Assembly: GCF_000515415.1 (NCBI RefSeq)
Contig: NZ_KI911783.1
Span: forward strand, 7,303,831-7,367,830
Direction of reading: 5' to 3'
DNA length: 64,000 nucleotides
DNA from: Bradyrhizobium sp. WSM1417
GTDB taxonomy: Bacteria > Pseudomonadota > Alphaproteobacteria > Rhizobiales > Xanthobacteraceae
The position numbers and the translations under genes are program-made. Below are positions 38,782-47,624 of the stretch, one piece after another. The notes under the pieces were generated by a model that was not told where the DNA came from, did no database searches, and saw only the letters and a list, made by a program, of their open reading frames with translations. The first letter of the stretch is position 1; every line of letters starts with the position of its first letter.

Positions 38782-38838
38782 CGGGGCCGGTCGCACAATC
38801 GACGCAACGGCAACCGCCGATTGTACGCAACGGCCCCG
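38782..38838. repeat. Long imperfect inverted repeat upstream of the dehydrogenase gene
   Basis: Outer arms CGGGGCCG (38782-38789) and CGGCCCCG (38831-38838), and inner arms ACAATCG and CGATTGT, form an imperfect stem of about 20 pairs, with a GC-rich centre able to form its own small stem. It lies 70 bases before the ATG at 38909. It could be a leader structure, an attenuator or a small RNA. Confidence 0.6.
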
Positions 38839-38908
38839 ATTTCGCGTAAAAGACGCAAAGGCCCGCGCGAAGGCGGGTCACAACAAGAAACCAAATCGGG
38901 AGCAGGAC

Positions 38909-39952
38909 ATGCCGAAATACAGGGTGGTGACGCCAAAGGGCGCGAGCTTCACGGTCGCGAGCAGCGATTATTCCTACGAGCGCGAGGCGCTCGATCCGAT
39001 CGACGCCGAGATCGTCGAGGCGCCGGCCGACGAGGCCGGGTTCATCGCGGTCGCGAAGACGGCGGACGCCATCTACGCCAAGGGCATCCCGATCACCAAA
39101 ACCATCATCGACGCGCTGGAGAGCTGCAAGGTCATCACGCTGGGCTCGGTCGGCGTCGACAGCGTCGACATCAAGGCCGCGACCGCGCGCGGCATTCCCG
39201 TCACCAACATCCCCGACACCTTTATCGAGGAGGTCGCCGACCACGCCATGATGCTGCTGCTCTCGGGCTTCCGCCGGCTGGTCGAGCAGGACCGGATGGT
39301 GCGCAGCGGCCGCTGGGCGGAGGGCCGGCCGGCGTTGTCGAAGATCCCACGGCTGATGGGCCAGACGCTCGGCTTCATCTCGTTCGGCCGCGTCGCGCGT
39401 GCAGTTGCGAAACGCGCGGCTCCCTTCGGCCTGCGGATGATGGCCTACGATCCCTTCATCCAGGAAACGCTGATGTCAGACCACGGCGTGATTCCGGCGA
39501 CGCTGAACGAGGTGTTGTCGCAATCCGATTTCGTCTCGATGCATGCCCCCGCCCGGCCCGAGGTGCATCACATGCTCACCGAGAAGCACTTCCGGCAAAT
39601 GAAGAAGGGCTCGGTCTTCATCAACACGGGCCGCGGCGCCACCGTGGACGAGGAAAGCTTGATCAAGGCGCTTCAGGAGGGCTGGATCGCCCATGCCGCC
39701 CTCGACGTGCTGGAGAAGGAGCCGCCCTCGCACAACAATCCGCTGCTCGGCATGGAGAACGTGACCCTGACCGCCCACGTCGCCTCCGCCTCGGCACGGT
39801 TCGACGAGGCGCGCAAGCGCCGGGTGGGCTACGAATTGTCACTGGTGCTTCAGGGCATGTGGCCGGTAAGCTGCGTCAATCCGTCGGTGCTGCAAGACAC
39901 CGCGCTCCGCCGCTGGCAGCCCGTCAGCATGGACCGCGGCCCGAACAGCTAG
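38909..39952 (+). CDS. D-isomer-specific 2-hydroxyacid dehydrogenase (C-terminal-binding-protein type)
   Basis: The 347-residue protein has the two-domain layout of the family: an N-terminal substrate domain (CKVITLGSVGVDSVDIKAAT, GIPVTNIPDTFIEEVADHAM) and an NAD-binding domain starting LGFISFGRVARAVAKRA. Catalytic positions are visible: Arg in FINTGRGATVDEE, Glu in LDVLEKEPP and His in LTAHVASAS. The Rossmann loop reads G-F-I-S-F-G-R, with Phe where the second Gly of GxGxxG usually is, so NAD binding may be slightly altered. An ABC importer gene set follows after 88 bases, suggesting that the enzyme metabolises the imported compound. Substrate unknown. Confidence 0.88.
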   Translation: MPKYRVVTPKGASFTVASSDYSYEREALDPIDAEIVEAPADEAGFIAVAKTADAIYAKGIPITKTIIDALESCKVITLGSVGVDSVDIKAATARGIPVTNIPDTFIEEVADHAMMLLLSGFRRLVEQDRMVRSGRWAEGRPALSKIPRLMGQTLGFISFGRVARAVAKRAAPFGLRMMAYDPFIQETLMSDHGVIPATLNEVLSQSDFVSMHAPARPEVHHMLTEKHFRQMKKGSVFINTGRGATVDEESLIKALQEGWIAHAALDVLEKEPPSHNNPLLGMENVTLTAHVASASARFDEARKRRVGYELSLVLQGMWPVSCVNPSVLQDTALRRWQPVSMDRGPNS

Positions 39953-40040
39953 GCGGGACGGCCGCGAACGCGCGCCGGCAACCGGAAAGACCCTTCACCG
40001 GCGATCAACGCCGGGACGGGAAACACATAGGGAGGAACCG

Positions 40041-41384
40041 ATGAGGAACGACATCACACGTCGTGATGCCTTGGCGCTGGGCATGTCCGCTGCGGCAATC
40101 GCAGCAACCGGTGCTCCGGCAAATGCCCAATCCGCGATCAAGGCCGCGGACGTCCCCACACCGAAACTGCCGATCGAGAAAGGCGCATCCCTGCGCATGC
40201 TGCGACCGGTACGTTTCGTCCAGACCGACGAGGACGTGTTCCGCGCCAATGCGGCTAAATTCACCAAGGAAACGGGCGTGGAGGTCAAGGTCGACTTCGT
40301 CGGCTGGGAGGACATCAACCAGCAGACCGCGGTGACCGCGAATTCCGGCGCCGGCCCCGACATCATCATCGGCTTCTCCGATGCGCCGCACATCTATATC
40401 GACAAGCTGATCGAGCTGACCGACGTCGCCGACTATGTCGGCAAGCGTTACGGCGGCTGGCTGCCGCTGGCGCAGCGCTACGGCAAGAAGAACAAGAGCG
40501 ACGCCTGGATCGGACTGCCGTTCGGCGCCACCGCGGGTCCGCTGATCTACCGCAAGTCGATCCTGCAATCGGTCGGCTTCGACAAGGTGCCGGACGACCA
40601 TGCCGGAATCCTCGACCTCTGCCAGAAGCTCCAGAAGGCCGGCAAGCCGGCAGGCTTCGCGCTCGGCAATGCCAGAGGTGACGGCACTGGTTTCGCGAAC
40701 TGGTCTTTGTGGTCGCACAACGCGGCGCTGCTCGACGAAGACGGCAACGTCACAATCAACAGCAAGGAGACCATCGCAGCGCTGAACTGGGTCAAGCAGC
40801 TCTACCCGACCTTCATCGCGGGCACGACGTCATGGAATGACGTGTCGAACAATCGCGCCTATTCCGCGCAGGAGATCGGGCTGACTGCCAACGGCGTCTC
40901 GCTGTACTTCTCACTAAAGAACGATCCGGCGACCAAGGCGATCGCGGATGATAGTGAGCATCAGCTGCTGCCCAAGGGCCTCGCCAAGGTCTCTCCGATG
41001 GATGGACTCACGCTCAATGCCATGGTGTTCAAACACAGCCAGTATCCAAACGCCGCAAAGGCCTTCCTGCAATACATGCTGGAAAAGGACCAGTACGAGC
41101 CGTGGCTCAACGCCAATTCCGGCTACTGGTCGCAGCCGCTCGCGGCTTATGCCGATGCCGCGGTGTGGGCGCAGGACCCCAAGGTATCGATCTTCAAGAA
41201 CACGATGAATAGCACTTACTACAGCGGTTATAAGGGACCGATCTCGACCGCGAGCGGAGCGGTCACCGCCGACTACGTGCTGATTCAGATGTTCGCATCC
41301 GTCGCGACGGGCGCTGCCACACCGGAAGCCGCGGCCGCGGAAGCCGAGCAGCGCTGCAAGCGGTACTTCCGGCGGCAGAAGTAA
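40041..41384 (+). CDS. ABC transporter extracellular solute-binding protein (family 1), Tat-exported
   Basis: The 447-residue protein begins with a twin-arginine leader (DITRRDALALGMSAAAIAAT). It has the family 1 solute-binding fold typical of sugar and glycerol-phosphate importers (FRANAAKFTKETGVEVKVDF, NSGAGPDIIIGFSDAPHIY, GLPFGATAGPLIYRKSIL). It delivers its substrate to the two permeases that follow at 41525 and 42474. The sugar is not readable from sequence. An intergenic repeat separates it from the permease genes. Confidence 0.9.
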   Translation: MRNDITRRDALALGMSAAAIAATGAPANAQSAIKAADVPTPKLPIEKGASLRMLRPVRFVQTDEDVFRANAAKFTKETGVEVKVDFVGWEDINQQTAVTANSGAGPDIIIGFSDAPHIYIDKLIELTDVADYVGKRYGGWLPLAQRYGKKNKSDAWIGLPFGATAGPLIYRKSILQSVGFDKVPDDHAGILDLCQKLQKAGKPAGFALGNARGDGTGFANWSLWSHNAALLDEDGNVTINSKETIAALNWVKQLYPTFIAGTTSWNDVSNNRAYSAQEIGLTANGVSLYFSLKNDPATKAIADDSEHQLLPKGLAKVSPMDGLTLNAMVFKHSQYPNAAKAFLQYMLEKDQYEPWLNANSGYWSQPLAAYADAAVWAQDPKVSIFKNTMNSTYYSGYKGPISTASGAVTADYVLIQMFASVATGAATPEAAAAEAEQRCKRYFRRQK

Positions 41385-41403
41385 CGCTGGACGATAAAGC
41401 GAC

Positions 41404-41490
41404 CGTCATTGCGAGGAGCGAAGCGACGAAGCAATCCAGACTGTAACTGCGGAGACAGACTGGATTGCTTCGCTTCGCTCGCAATGACGG
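41404..41490. repeat. Inverted repeat inside the importer operon
   Basis: Arms CGTCATTGCGAGGAGCGAAG (starting 41404) and its near complement ending CGCTCGCAATGACGG (41490) form a stem of about 35 bases around a short loop. The element sits between the binding protein and the first permease gene. It resembles a frequent intergenic repeat of Bradyrhizobium. Such stems can protect the upstream mRNA and lower expression of the permeases. Confidence 0.82.
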
Positions 41491-41524
41491 ATGTGGTGAC
41501 AGCCTAAAACAGGACGCCTGACCG

Positions 41525-42481
41525 ATGTCCGTGACCACACTTCCCACTCTCGCCCTCGCACGACGGCAGCCCTCCTGGCTGGTGCGCCTGTTCGACTACA
41601 AGCCGTTCCTGATCGTGATGTGCCTCGCACCCGCGATCGGGCTGCTCACGGTGTTCCTGACCTATCCGCTCGGCCTCGGCATCTGGCTCGCCTTCACCGA
41701 CACCACGATCGGCAGAAAAGGCGTCTTCGTCGGTCTGGAGAACTTCCAGTATCTGCTCACCGATTCCCTGTGGTGGAACGCGGTGTTCTACAGCGTGGTC
41801 TACACGGGGATCGCGACCTTCGGGAAGTTCGCGCTGGGCTTCTGGCTGGCACTGCTGCTCAACAACCATTTTCCGTTCAAGAGCCTGTTGCGTGCGATCA
41901 TCCTGATGCCCTGGATCGTGCCGACGGTGCTCTCGGCGCTGGCGTTCTGGTGGATCTACGATCCGCAGTTTTCGATCATCTCCTACCTGCTGGTCGACGT
42001 GCTGCACTGGCGCACCACCAATATCGACTTCCTCGGCTCACCCTGGCCGGCGCGCTTCTCGCTGATCGCCGCCAACATCTGGCGCGGCATTCCCTTCGTC
42101 GCGATCTCGTTGCTGGCGGGCCTGCAGACCATTTCGCCCTCGCTCTACGAAGCCGCAATGCTCGACGGCGCCAGCGCCTGGCAGCGATTCCGTTACATCA
42201 CCTTCCCGATGATGATGCCGATCCTCGCCATCGTCATGACCTTCTCGATCATCTTCACCTTCACCGACTTCCAGCTGGTCTACGCCATCACCCGTGGCGG
42301 TCCCGGCAACTCGACCCATTTGCTGGCAACGCTGGCCTTCCAGCGCGGCATTGCCGGTGGCGAGCTCGGCGAGGGTGCGGCGATCGCGGTGTCGATGATC
42401 CCGTTCCTCGTGTTCGCGACACTGTTCTCTTATTTCGGCCTGGCGCGCCGCAAATGGCAGCAGGGAGAGAGCAATGACTGA
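41525..42481 (+). CDS. Sugar-type ABC transporter permease (MalF/UgpA-like)
   Basis: The 318-residue integral membrane protein has six helices and the EAA loop SLYEAAMLDGASAWQRFRYI (about residues 203-222), which couples to the ATPase. LPGxxxx-type blocks such as MPWIVPTVLSALAFWWIYDP are typical of carbohydrate importers. It overlaps the next permease gene by eight bases. The ATPase subunit is not encoded nearby, so a shared MsmK/UgpC-type ATPase from elsewhere is presumably used. Confidence 0.92.
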   Translation: MSVTTLPTLALARRQPSWLVRLFDYKPFLIVMCLAPAIGLLTVFLTYPLGLGIWLAFTDTTIGRKGVFVGLENFQYLLTDSLWWNAVFYSVVYTGIATFGKFALGFWLALLLNNHFPFKSLLRAIILMPWIVPTVLSALAFWWIYDPQFSIISYLLVDVLHWRTTNIDFLGSPWPARFSLIAANIWRGIPFVAISLLAGLQTISPSLYEAAMLDGASAWQRFRYITFPMMMPILAIVMTFSIIFTFTDFQLVYAITRGGPGNSTHLLATLAFQRGIAGGELGEGAAIAVSMIPFLVFATLFSYFGLARRKWQQGESND

Positions 42482-43370
42482 TACCACCGCCCAGCCGGCC
42501 GCCGTCGCCACCACACCGCCGGACACCATGGCCTGGGATTCCGGGCTGCGGCGGCTGATGATGATCTACCTGCCGCTCGGCTGCTTCGTGCTGATCCTCC
42601 TGTTTCCGTTCTACTGGATGGCGATCACGTCGTTCAAGCCGAACGCCGAGCTGATGAACTACAAGGAACACAATCCGTTCTGGATCTCCTCGCCAACGCT
42701 GGCGCACATCAAGCATCTCTTGTTCAATACCGCCTATCCGCGCTGGCTATGGACGACGATGCTGGTTGCGGTCGGCGCGACCACGCTGTCGCTGATCGCG
42801 AGCACGCTGGCCGCCTATGCGATCGAGCGCCTGCGCTTCCGCGGCAGTCCCTATGTCGGCCTCGGCATCTATCTTGCCTATCTCGTGCCGCCGTCGATCC
42901 TGTTCATTCCGCTTGCGACTGTGGTCGTGCAGTTCGGCTTGTTCGACAGCCCGCTTGCCCTGATTCTGGTCTATCCGACCTTCCTGGTGCCGTTCTGCAC
43001 CTGGCTCCTGATCGGCTATTTCAAGTCGATCCCCTACGAGCTCGAGGAATGTGCGCTGGTGGACGGCGCCACCAGGCTCCAGATCCTTCGGCGGATCACG
43101 CTACCGCTGGCGGTGCCCGGCCTGATCTCGGCCGGCATCTTCTCCTTCACGTTGTCCTGGAACGAGTTCATCTACGCGCTCGCCTTCATCCAGAGCGGCG
43201 CCAACAAGACGGTGCCGGTCGCGATCCTGACCGAGCTCGTCACCGGCGACGTCTACCAATGGGGTGCGCTGATGGCGGGATCGCTGCTCGGCTCGCTGCC
43301 GGTTGCGATCTTCTACTCGCTCTTCGTGGATTACTACGTGTCGTCGCTGACGGGCGCGGTCAAGGAGTAA
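42474..43370 (+). CDS. Sugar-type ABC transporter permease (MalG/UgpE-like)
   Basis: The 298-residue protein has six membrane helices and the EAA loop ELEECALVDGATRLQILRRI (about residues 188-207), followed by TLPLAVPGLISAGIFSFTLS. It pairs with the permease at 41525. The ATG lies in an eight-base overlap with the upstream gene, so expression is coupled. No ATPase gene follows; the next coding sequence is a broken esterase gene. Confidence 0.92.
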   Translation: MTDTTAQPAAVATTPPDTMAWDSGLRRLMMIYLPLGCFVLILLFPFYWMAITSFKPNAELMNYKEHNPFWISSPTLAHIKHLLFNTAYPRWLWTTMLVAVGATTLSLIASTLAAYAIERLRFRGSPYVGLGIYLAYLVPPSILFIPLATVVVQFGLFDSPLALILVYPTFLVPFCTWLLIGYFKSIPYELEECALVDGATRLQILRRITLPLAVPGLISAGIFSFTLSWNEFIYALAFIQSGANKTVPVAILTELVTGDVYQWGALMAGSLLGSLPVAIFYSLFVDYYVSSLTGAVKE

Positions 43371-43391
43371 CTCCACTCTCTCGTTCCCTCC

Positions 43392-43759
43392 AAAGGTTAT
43401 GAGGGCTTCGCCGCCGCGAACGACGGCAAATTCCTCTACGGCCTGCTCGAGAGCCCGCTGTGGGATGCCGAGAAGAAGGACTGGGAGAAAGTCGACGGCA
43501 AGGAAGCCTCGCGCATCCTCGAATTCGACGTCGCCGCGGAAAAATTCACCGGCCGCTACAGGCAGTATGTGTTCGAGCAGAACGGCAATGCCATCGGCGA
43601 CTTCAGTTCTTCATCATCGAGAACGTCGATCGTGTCGACGACACCCACATCATCGTCGGCAACGACAACAATCTGCCGTTCTCGTCCAGCCGCGATCCCA
43701 ACAAGGCCGACGACGACGAGTTCATGCTGCTCGACGTCGCGGATTTTCTGAAGGCATAG
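43392..43759 (+). pseudogene. Broken esterase-like (phytase-family) gene
   Basis: Two pieces of one protein lie in different frames. In the first frame (43392-43610) the sequence reads KGYEGFAAANDGKFLYGLLE, then WEKVDGKEASRILEFDVAAE and YVFEQNGNAIGDF. In the second frame (about 43610-43759) it reads FFIIENVDRVDDTHIIVGND, NNLPFSSSRDPNKADDDEF and MLLDVADFLKA, then a stop. Both resemble the C-terminal half of the 'esterase-like activity of phytase' family. There is no start and no N-terminal half. A segment of perhaps 100 residues seems missing at the junction, with a frame change there. It is a decayed gene, probably from a cluster with the importer upstream. Confidence 0.7.
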
Positions 43760-43780
43760 TGAGCCACGCTCTCTCCTCTC

Positions 43781-43921
43781 CCTCTCCCTCTCCCCGTTCT
43801 TACGGGGAGAGGGTCGGGGTGAGGGGCTCTATCCATGGAGACGGTGAGCGTGCGACTCGCGGAGAGTCCCCCTCACCCGGCGCTTCGCGCCGAGTTCTCC
43901 CCGCACGCGGGGAGAGGCGAA
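43781..43921. repeat. GC-rich intergenic repeat element
   Basis: The element contains CCCCGTTCTTACGGGGAGAGG near its left end and a second hairpin CTCCCCGCACGCGGGGAGAGG at the right end. Between them are palindromic CCGGCGCTTCGCGCCG-like stretches. The same left and right modules recur at 49684-49868. It lies after the broken esterase gene and before the convergent MuiA gene. Confidence 0.75.
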
Positions 43922-43927
43922 GACTCC

Positions 43928-45604
43928 CTAACCCGCCGGCACGATCACCATGCTCTTGTCCTTCGGCCAGCGAACGCGCCAGGCGAAATTGATGTCCTTG
44001 ACCTCGCCGGGCTTGGCGTCGAACGACCATTCTAGGACGCCGCGCCGGTCGCGAATGTTGCTTGCGGTCGGCGGCGTGGTCGCAGGCAGCATCTCGACGA
44101 GGATGTCCTCGTTCTCGCTGACCGGCAACTGATCCTCGATCGCGACCTTGATCGGGAAGTCGTGACCATTGCGGATCGTCGTCTTGAACGATCGCTCGTC
44201 GGTCTTCGACGTCGTGACCAGGAGGCCTGCCGAACCTTCGTTGCGCTTGAGCACCGCGCGCTCGATCCTGACCTTGTCGTCGGCGCCGAAGCCGAGCCGC
44301 ACGATATCGTCCTTGGCCGAAGCCGAGAGCTTGCCGCGGCCGACGAAAGTCCCGTCGCGATAGATTGCGACCTTGCCTGGCAACAGGCTCGCGTCGTCGG
44401 TCTGCTTGAAGCTTGCCTCGAGGAAGGCGGTGGGATCCATCACCGGCGCCGCGCGCACCATGAGATCGGCGGGCACGGTCATCGAGGCGATGCGCAGGCT
44501 CTTGGCGCCCTCGGCGGCGCCAAGGCTGACGCGGCCGGGAATTTTGTAGGTGGCCTGGAAATCGCCGATTTCGGCAACCGCCTGCTGTTCTTCGGCGCGC
44601 TCGCGGATATCGTCGGCCGCCCTGGCCGCGGAAACTTCCATCTTTCGCTGCTGCATTGGCGCCGCTGCAGGCATTGCTGAATCCGAAACTGAGCCCAGCG
44701 CCCGCGGCCTCGGCACCTGCGGATATTGTGCAACCAGCGAATTCAGCTCCAGCGCGCTGCCGCCACGACCGATGCGGACCGTGGAGACACCGAGCGCGAC
44801 GTTCGACCAGTCCTCGCCGGTCGATTGCGTGACCTCGGCGCGGCGGACCAGTTCGACTTGCGGCTTGCGGTCCTTGGCGCCGGTGTCGAGCCGGGCGTCA
44901 TAGAGCGGCAGCCAGCGCGCATTGCGCACATTGTAGGTGACCCTCAACGTCGCCTTGGTTGCTGCCGGCGCGGCGATGTCCATGCGGACTTCGAGCTTGC
45001 TCGGCGGCTTGGCCTTGCGCTCGACTTCGAGCTGGGCGATCTGCCGATCGATCTCGCGCATCTTGCGCGTGGCGTCGCGAACGGCGGTGTCGGCGCTCGC
45101 AATTTCCTCGCCGACGGTGGCAAAGGCCGTGCGCCATTCGGCAATCGGCCGCGCCTCGCCCTTGTCGCCGATCCCCGCGGGCGACGCTTCCGCGAAATGC
45201 TCCGCGAATTTGCGCCGCGCATTGGCCGAGTCGATCGCGCCTTGCAGGTCGGCGCGCTGGTCGGTCAGCGCCTCGATGCGCTTGTCCAGCTCCGGCAGAT
45301 TGACCGGCGCCGCACGCGGCGTTCGGGCATCGATCGTGCCGATGGTGAGCTTCGCTCCCCCCTCACCCTCCACGCGGATCGAGGAGGTGTCGAGACCAAG
45401 CGGGAAGTCCTTGGCAATAAGCGTCGAGTCGCCAGACGGCAGGTCCACCGCGATGATTCGGGTGACGGTCGCGCCATCGGGGTAAACGGTGACGGTATCG
45501 ATGGCCGACGTGGCGTCCAATTCGGCAGCCCATGACGACGACGCGAATGCCGTGGTCACCAGAACCAGGCTCGTCGTCGCCAGACATCTTGCGGTGATGC
45601 GCAT
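43928..45604 (-). CDS. MuiA-family protein (DUF4139), exported
   Basis: The 558-residue protein has a signal peptide (about residues 1-27, ending SSSWAAE). It then has the N-terminal DUF4140 segment (SAIDTVTVYPDGATVTRIIA) with a coiled-coil stretch (LDKRIEALTDQRADLQGAID), and a C-terminal DUF4139 domain (WLPLYDARLDTGAKD, PQVELVRRAEVTQSTGEDWS, GHDFPIKVAIEDQLPVSENE). MuiA-type proteins are named for mucoidy inhibition, but their activity is unknown. The ATG at 45604 is preferred to 45625 because GGAGGAGG lies just before it. It stands alone between the repeat and the FixJ-like gene. Confidence 0.88.
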   Translation of the reverse strand: MRITARCLATTSLVLVTTAFASSSWAAELDATSAIDTVTVYPDGATVTRIIAVDLPSGDSTLIAKDFPLGLDTSSIRVEGEGGAKLTIGTIDARTPRAAPVNLPELDKRIEALTDQRADLQGAIDSANARRKFAEHFAEASPAGIGDKGEARPIAEWRTAFATVGEEIASADTAVRDATRKMREIDRQIAQLEVERKAKPPSKLEVRMDIAAPAATKATLRVTYNVRNARWLPLYDARLDTGAKDRKPQVELVRRAEVTQSTGEDWSNVALGVSTVRIGRGGSALELNSLVAQYPQVPRPRALGSVSDSAMPAAAPMQQRKMEVSAARAADDIRERAEEQQAVAEIGDFQATYKIPGRVSLGAAEGAKSLRIASMTVPADLMVRAAPVMDPTAFLEASFKQTDDASLLPGKVAIYRDGTFVGRGKLSASAKDDIVRLGFGADDKVRIERAVLKRNEGSAGLLVTTSKTDERSFKTTIRNGHDFPIKVAIEDQLPVSENEDILVEMLPATTPPTASNIRDRRGVLEWSFDAKPGEVKDINFAWRVRWPKDKSMVIVPAG

Positions 45605-45772
45605 CAAGTCCCTCCTCCAAGTCATCGCCGCCGCCAGCCGGACGCGCGATCCAATGCCTCGCCAACATGGTTGGACGCGGCAGGGAAGGAACTGGTTCGA
45701 TTAGGGTTTCCGTGGGGCGCCGCCGCGGCGGCAGCAAGGCCCGGAACGCGTCGTCGGCCCGCGACGGAGCCC

Positions 45773-46393
45773 TTAATCCTGAGCGGACGAACCCTGCCCG
45801 AAGATGCGCCGGAGCAGATCGGTGACGTTCTTGGCGCCCGCCTTCCTCAGGATGCCGGCGCGATAGCCTTCGACCGTCCGTGCGCTCAGATGCATGCGCC
45901 GGGCGATCTCCTTATTGGTCAGGCCGGCGGCGAGATGCTCGAGCACGTCACCTTCGCGCGCGGTCAGGGGTTCGCAGCCGGGCAGCCAGCGCTGCCGGTT
46001 GGAGCCGGGCTGTGCGAACTCGTCGATGGCGGCATCGATCCGGTCGACGATGTCGCGGGTGCGGAACGGCTTCTCGATGAAGTCGGCCGCACCGCTCCTG
46101 ATGGCATCGACCGCCATGGCGATACTGCCATTTGTCGCGGTCACCAGCACCGGCGCCATGCAGTTTTCCTCGCGCAGGCGCTTGAGCACGTCGAGACCAG
46201 AGCGATCGGGCGGCATCTCCAGCAGCACGCAGGCCGGCATCCGCGCCTTGGCCTCCGAGAGCAGAGACGCGCCGTCGGCGAAGCAGATCACGTTGTATGC
46301 GCTCTGTTGGAGCGCGGTGGACAATTGTTCGCGGGAGGCGGCATCGGTGTCGATGACGAATACCTCACCCTTGGAAAGCATGTTCCCCGGCAT
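45773..46393 (-). CDS. FixJ-like response regulator with Glu replacing the phosphoacceptor Asp
   Basis: The 206-residue protein has a receiver domain (about residues 9-120) and a LuxR helix-turn-helix (about 140-200: LTAREGDVLEHLAAGLTNKE, then IARRMHLSARTVEGYRAGIL). The acidic pocket (VIDTD, Asp15 and Asp17) and the lysine in FIEKPF are present. The phosphoacceptor position reads LLEMPPDRSG: Glu59 stands where Asp is expected, and the following loop appears one residue shorter. Glu can mimic a phosphorylated Asp, so the protein may be constitutively active. No sensor kinase gene is adjacent. It is divergent from the AraC gene at 46573. Confidence 0.85.
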   Translation of the reverse strand: MPGNMLSKGEVFVIDTDAASREQLSTALQQSAYNVICFADGASLLSEAKARMPACVLLEMPPDRSGLDVLKRLREENCMAPVLVTATNGSIAMAVDAIRSGAADFIEKPFRTRDIVDRIDAAIDEFAQPGSNRQRWLPGCEPLTAREGDVLEHLAAGLTNKEIARRMHLSARTVEGYRAGILRKAGAKNVTDLLRRIFGQGSSAQD

Positions 46394-46572
46394 AATTCCG
46401 ATCCAGCAATGTCTTTGGTCAAATGGTCCGAGACAGCAGCGGGGCCTCGTCGCGCCGCGCCGTCATGTGCACGGCATTCACGCCCGTGCTTCGGTTTCAC
46501 TTATGTATGTTCCACCCGGTTCCCGGATTTGACGGATCGGGACACAAACTTTACATTTCGGGACATCTGCGG

Positions 46573-47622
46573 ATGGCCGGCAGGAACGCGGCGATGACCG
46601 ACCTCATTCGTAGCGCAGGCTTGAGCTATTACCCGGAGGTCGCCCGGTCGGTCGGGCTCGACCCCAAACAAATGATGCGCAAGGTCAGGCTGCCGCTGGC
46701 CTGCCTCGACAAGCCCGATACGCCCATTGCGGTCACAAGCCTGCGACGTCTGCTCGAATTGTCGGCCGAGGCGTCCGGAGCCGAAGATTTCGGCTTGCGG
46801 CTTGCCGAGCGCGGCGGGCTGACCAATTTCGGCGCGGTCGGCCTGATCGTGCGCGAACAGGCGACCGTTGGTGAAGCCATCGAAGCCTTCTCGCGCTTCA
46901 TCCCGATCCATCACGACGGCATGAAGTTGGACGTCACCCGCGACAAGCAGACCGTCACCGTTACGCTGCACCTGCGCGGCCGACAGCCGACCGCGCCGCG
47001 CCAGTCGATCGACATGGCGCTCGGCAGCGTCCACCGCATCATCCAGTCGCTGTTCGGCAGCGATTGGCGGGCCCAGGAAGTGCACCTGCATTATCCACCG
47101 CCGCACGACCGCAAGCGCTATCGCGAGTTCTACGGCTGCCGTGTGACTTTCAATGCGGAGGAGGATTCGATCCTGTTGTCGGCACACGAAATGGAGCGCC
47201 GGATCCCGAGCGCGCATCCGCTGATCGCGAGCTATCTGCGCAAGCGGATCGAGGCAATCGAGACGCGGCCGGCAAGCTGGGAGGAGAAGGTCGACGAGGT
47301 CGTCCGTCTCTTGCTCGCCGGCGGCGACTGCACGGTCGAGCGCGTCGCCGAGCACCTCGCCTGCACCCGCCGCACCATCCACCGCCACCTCGCCGAAGCC
47401 GGCACCAGCTTCTCGGCTATCCTCGACGCGCAGCGCGCCGATCTCGTGGTCCAGCTGATCGACGATCCCGGCCGGCCGCTAGCCGACATCGCCGTGCAGC
47501 TCGGCTTCTCCGCACAGAGCGCAATGGCCCGCTGGTTCCGCGGCCGCTTCGGCTGCACCATCACCGCATGGCGCAAAGGCGTCCGGCCATTGGAATCACC
47601 GACCACGGCGACCGCGGCCTGA
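46573..47622 (+). CDS. AraC-family transcriptional regulator (Arabinose_bd type)
   Basis: The 349-residue protein has an N-terminal sensor of the 'Arabinose_bd' type (about residues 10-200: DLIRSAGLSYYPEVARSVGL, SLRRLLELSAEASGAEDFGL). A C-terminal AraC domain follows (about 255-335: VERVAEHLACTRRTIHRHLA and DIAVQLGFSAQSAMARWFRG). This combination is common in regulators of catabolic genes with unknown inducers. The ATG at 46573 is used; the frame is open further upstream to 46423, but that stretch has no family match. It is divergent from the FixJ-like gene. The stop lies two bases before the convergent nnrS stop. Confidence 0.85.
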   Translation: MAGRNAAMTDLIRSAGLSYYPEVARSVGLDPKQMMRKVRLPLACLDKPDTPIAVTSLRRLLELSAEASGAEDFGLRLAERGGLTNFGAVGLIVREQATVGEAIEAFSRFIPIHHDGMKLDVTRDKQTVTVTLHLRGRQPTAPRQSIDMALGSVHRIIQSLFGSDWRAQEVHLHYPPPHDRKRYREFYGCRVTFNAEEDSILLSAHEMERRIPSAHPLIASYLRKRIEAIETRPASWEEKVDEVVRLLLAGGDCTVERVAEHLACTRRTIHRHLAEAGTSFSAILDAQRADLVVQLIDDPGRPLADIAVQLGFSAQSAMARWFRGRFGCTITAWRKGVRPLESPTTATAA

Positions 47623-47624
47623 AT

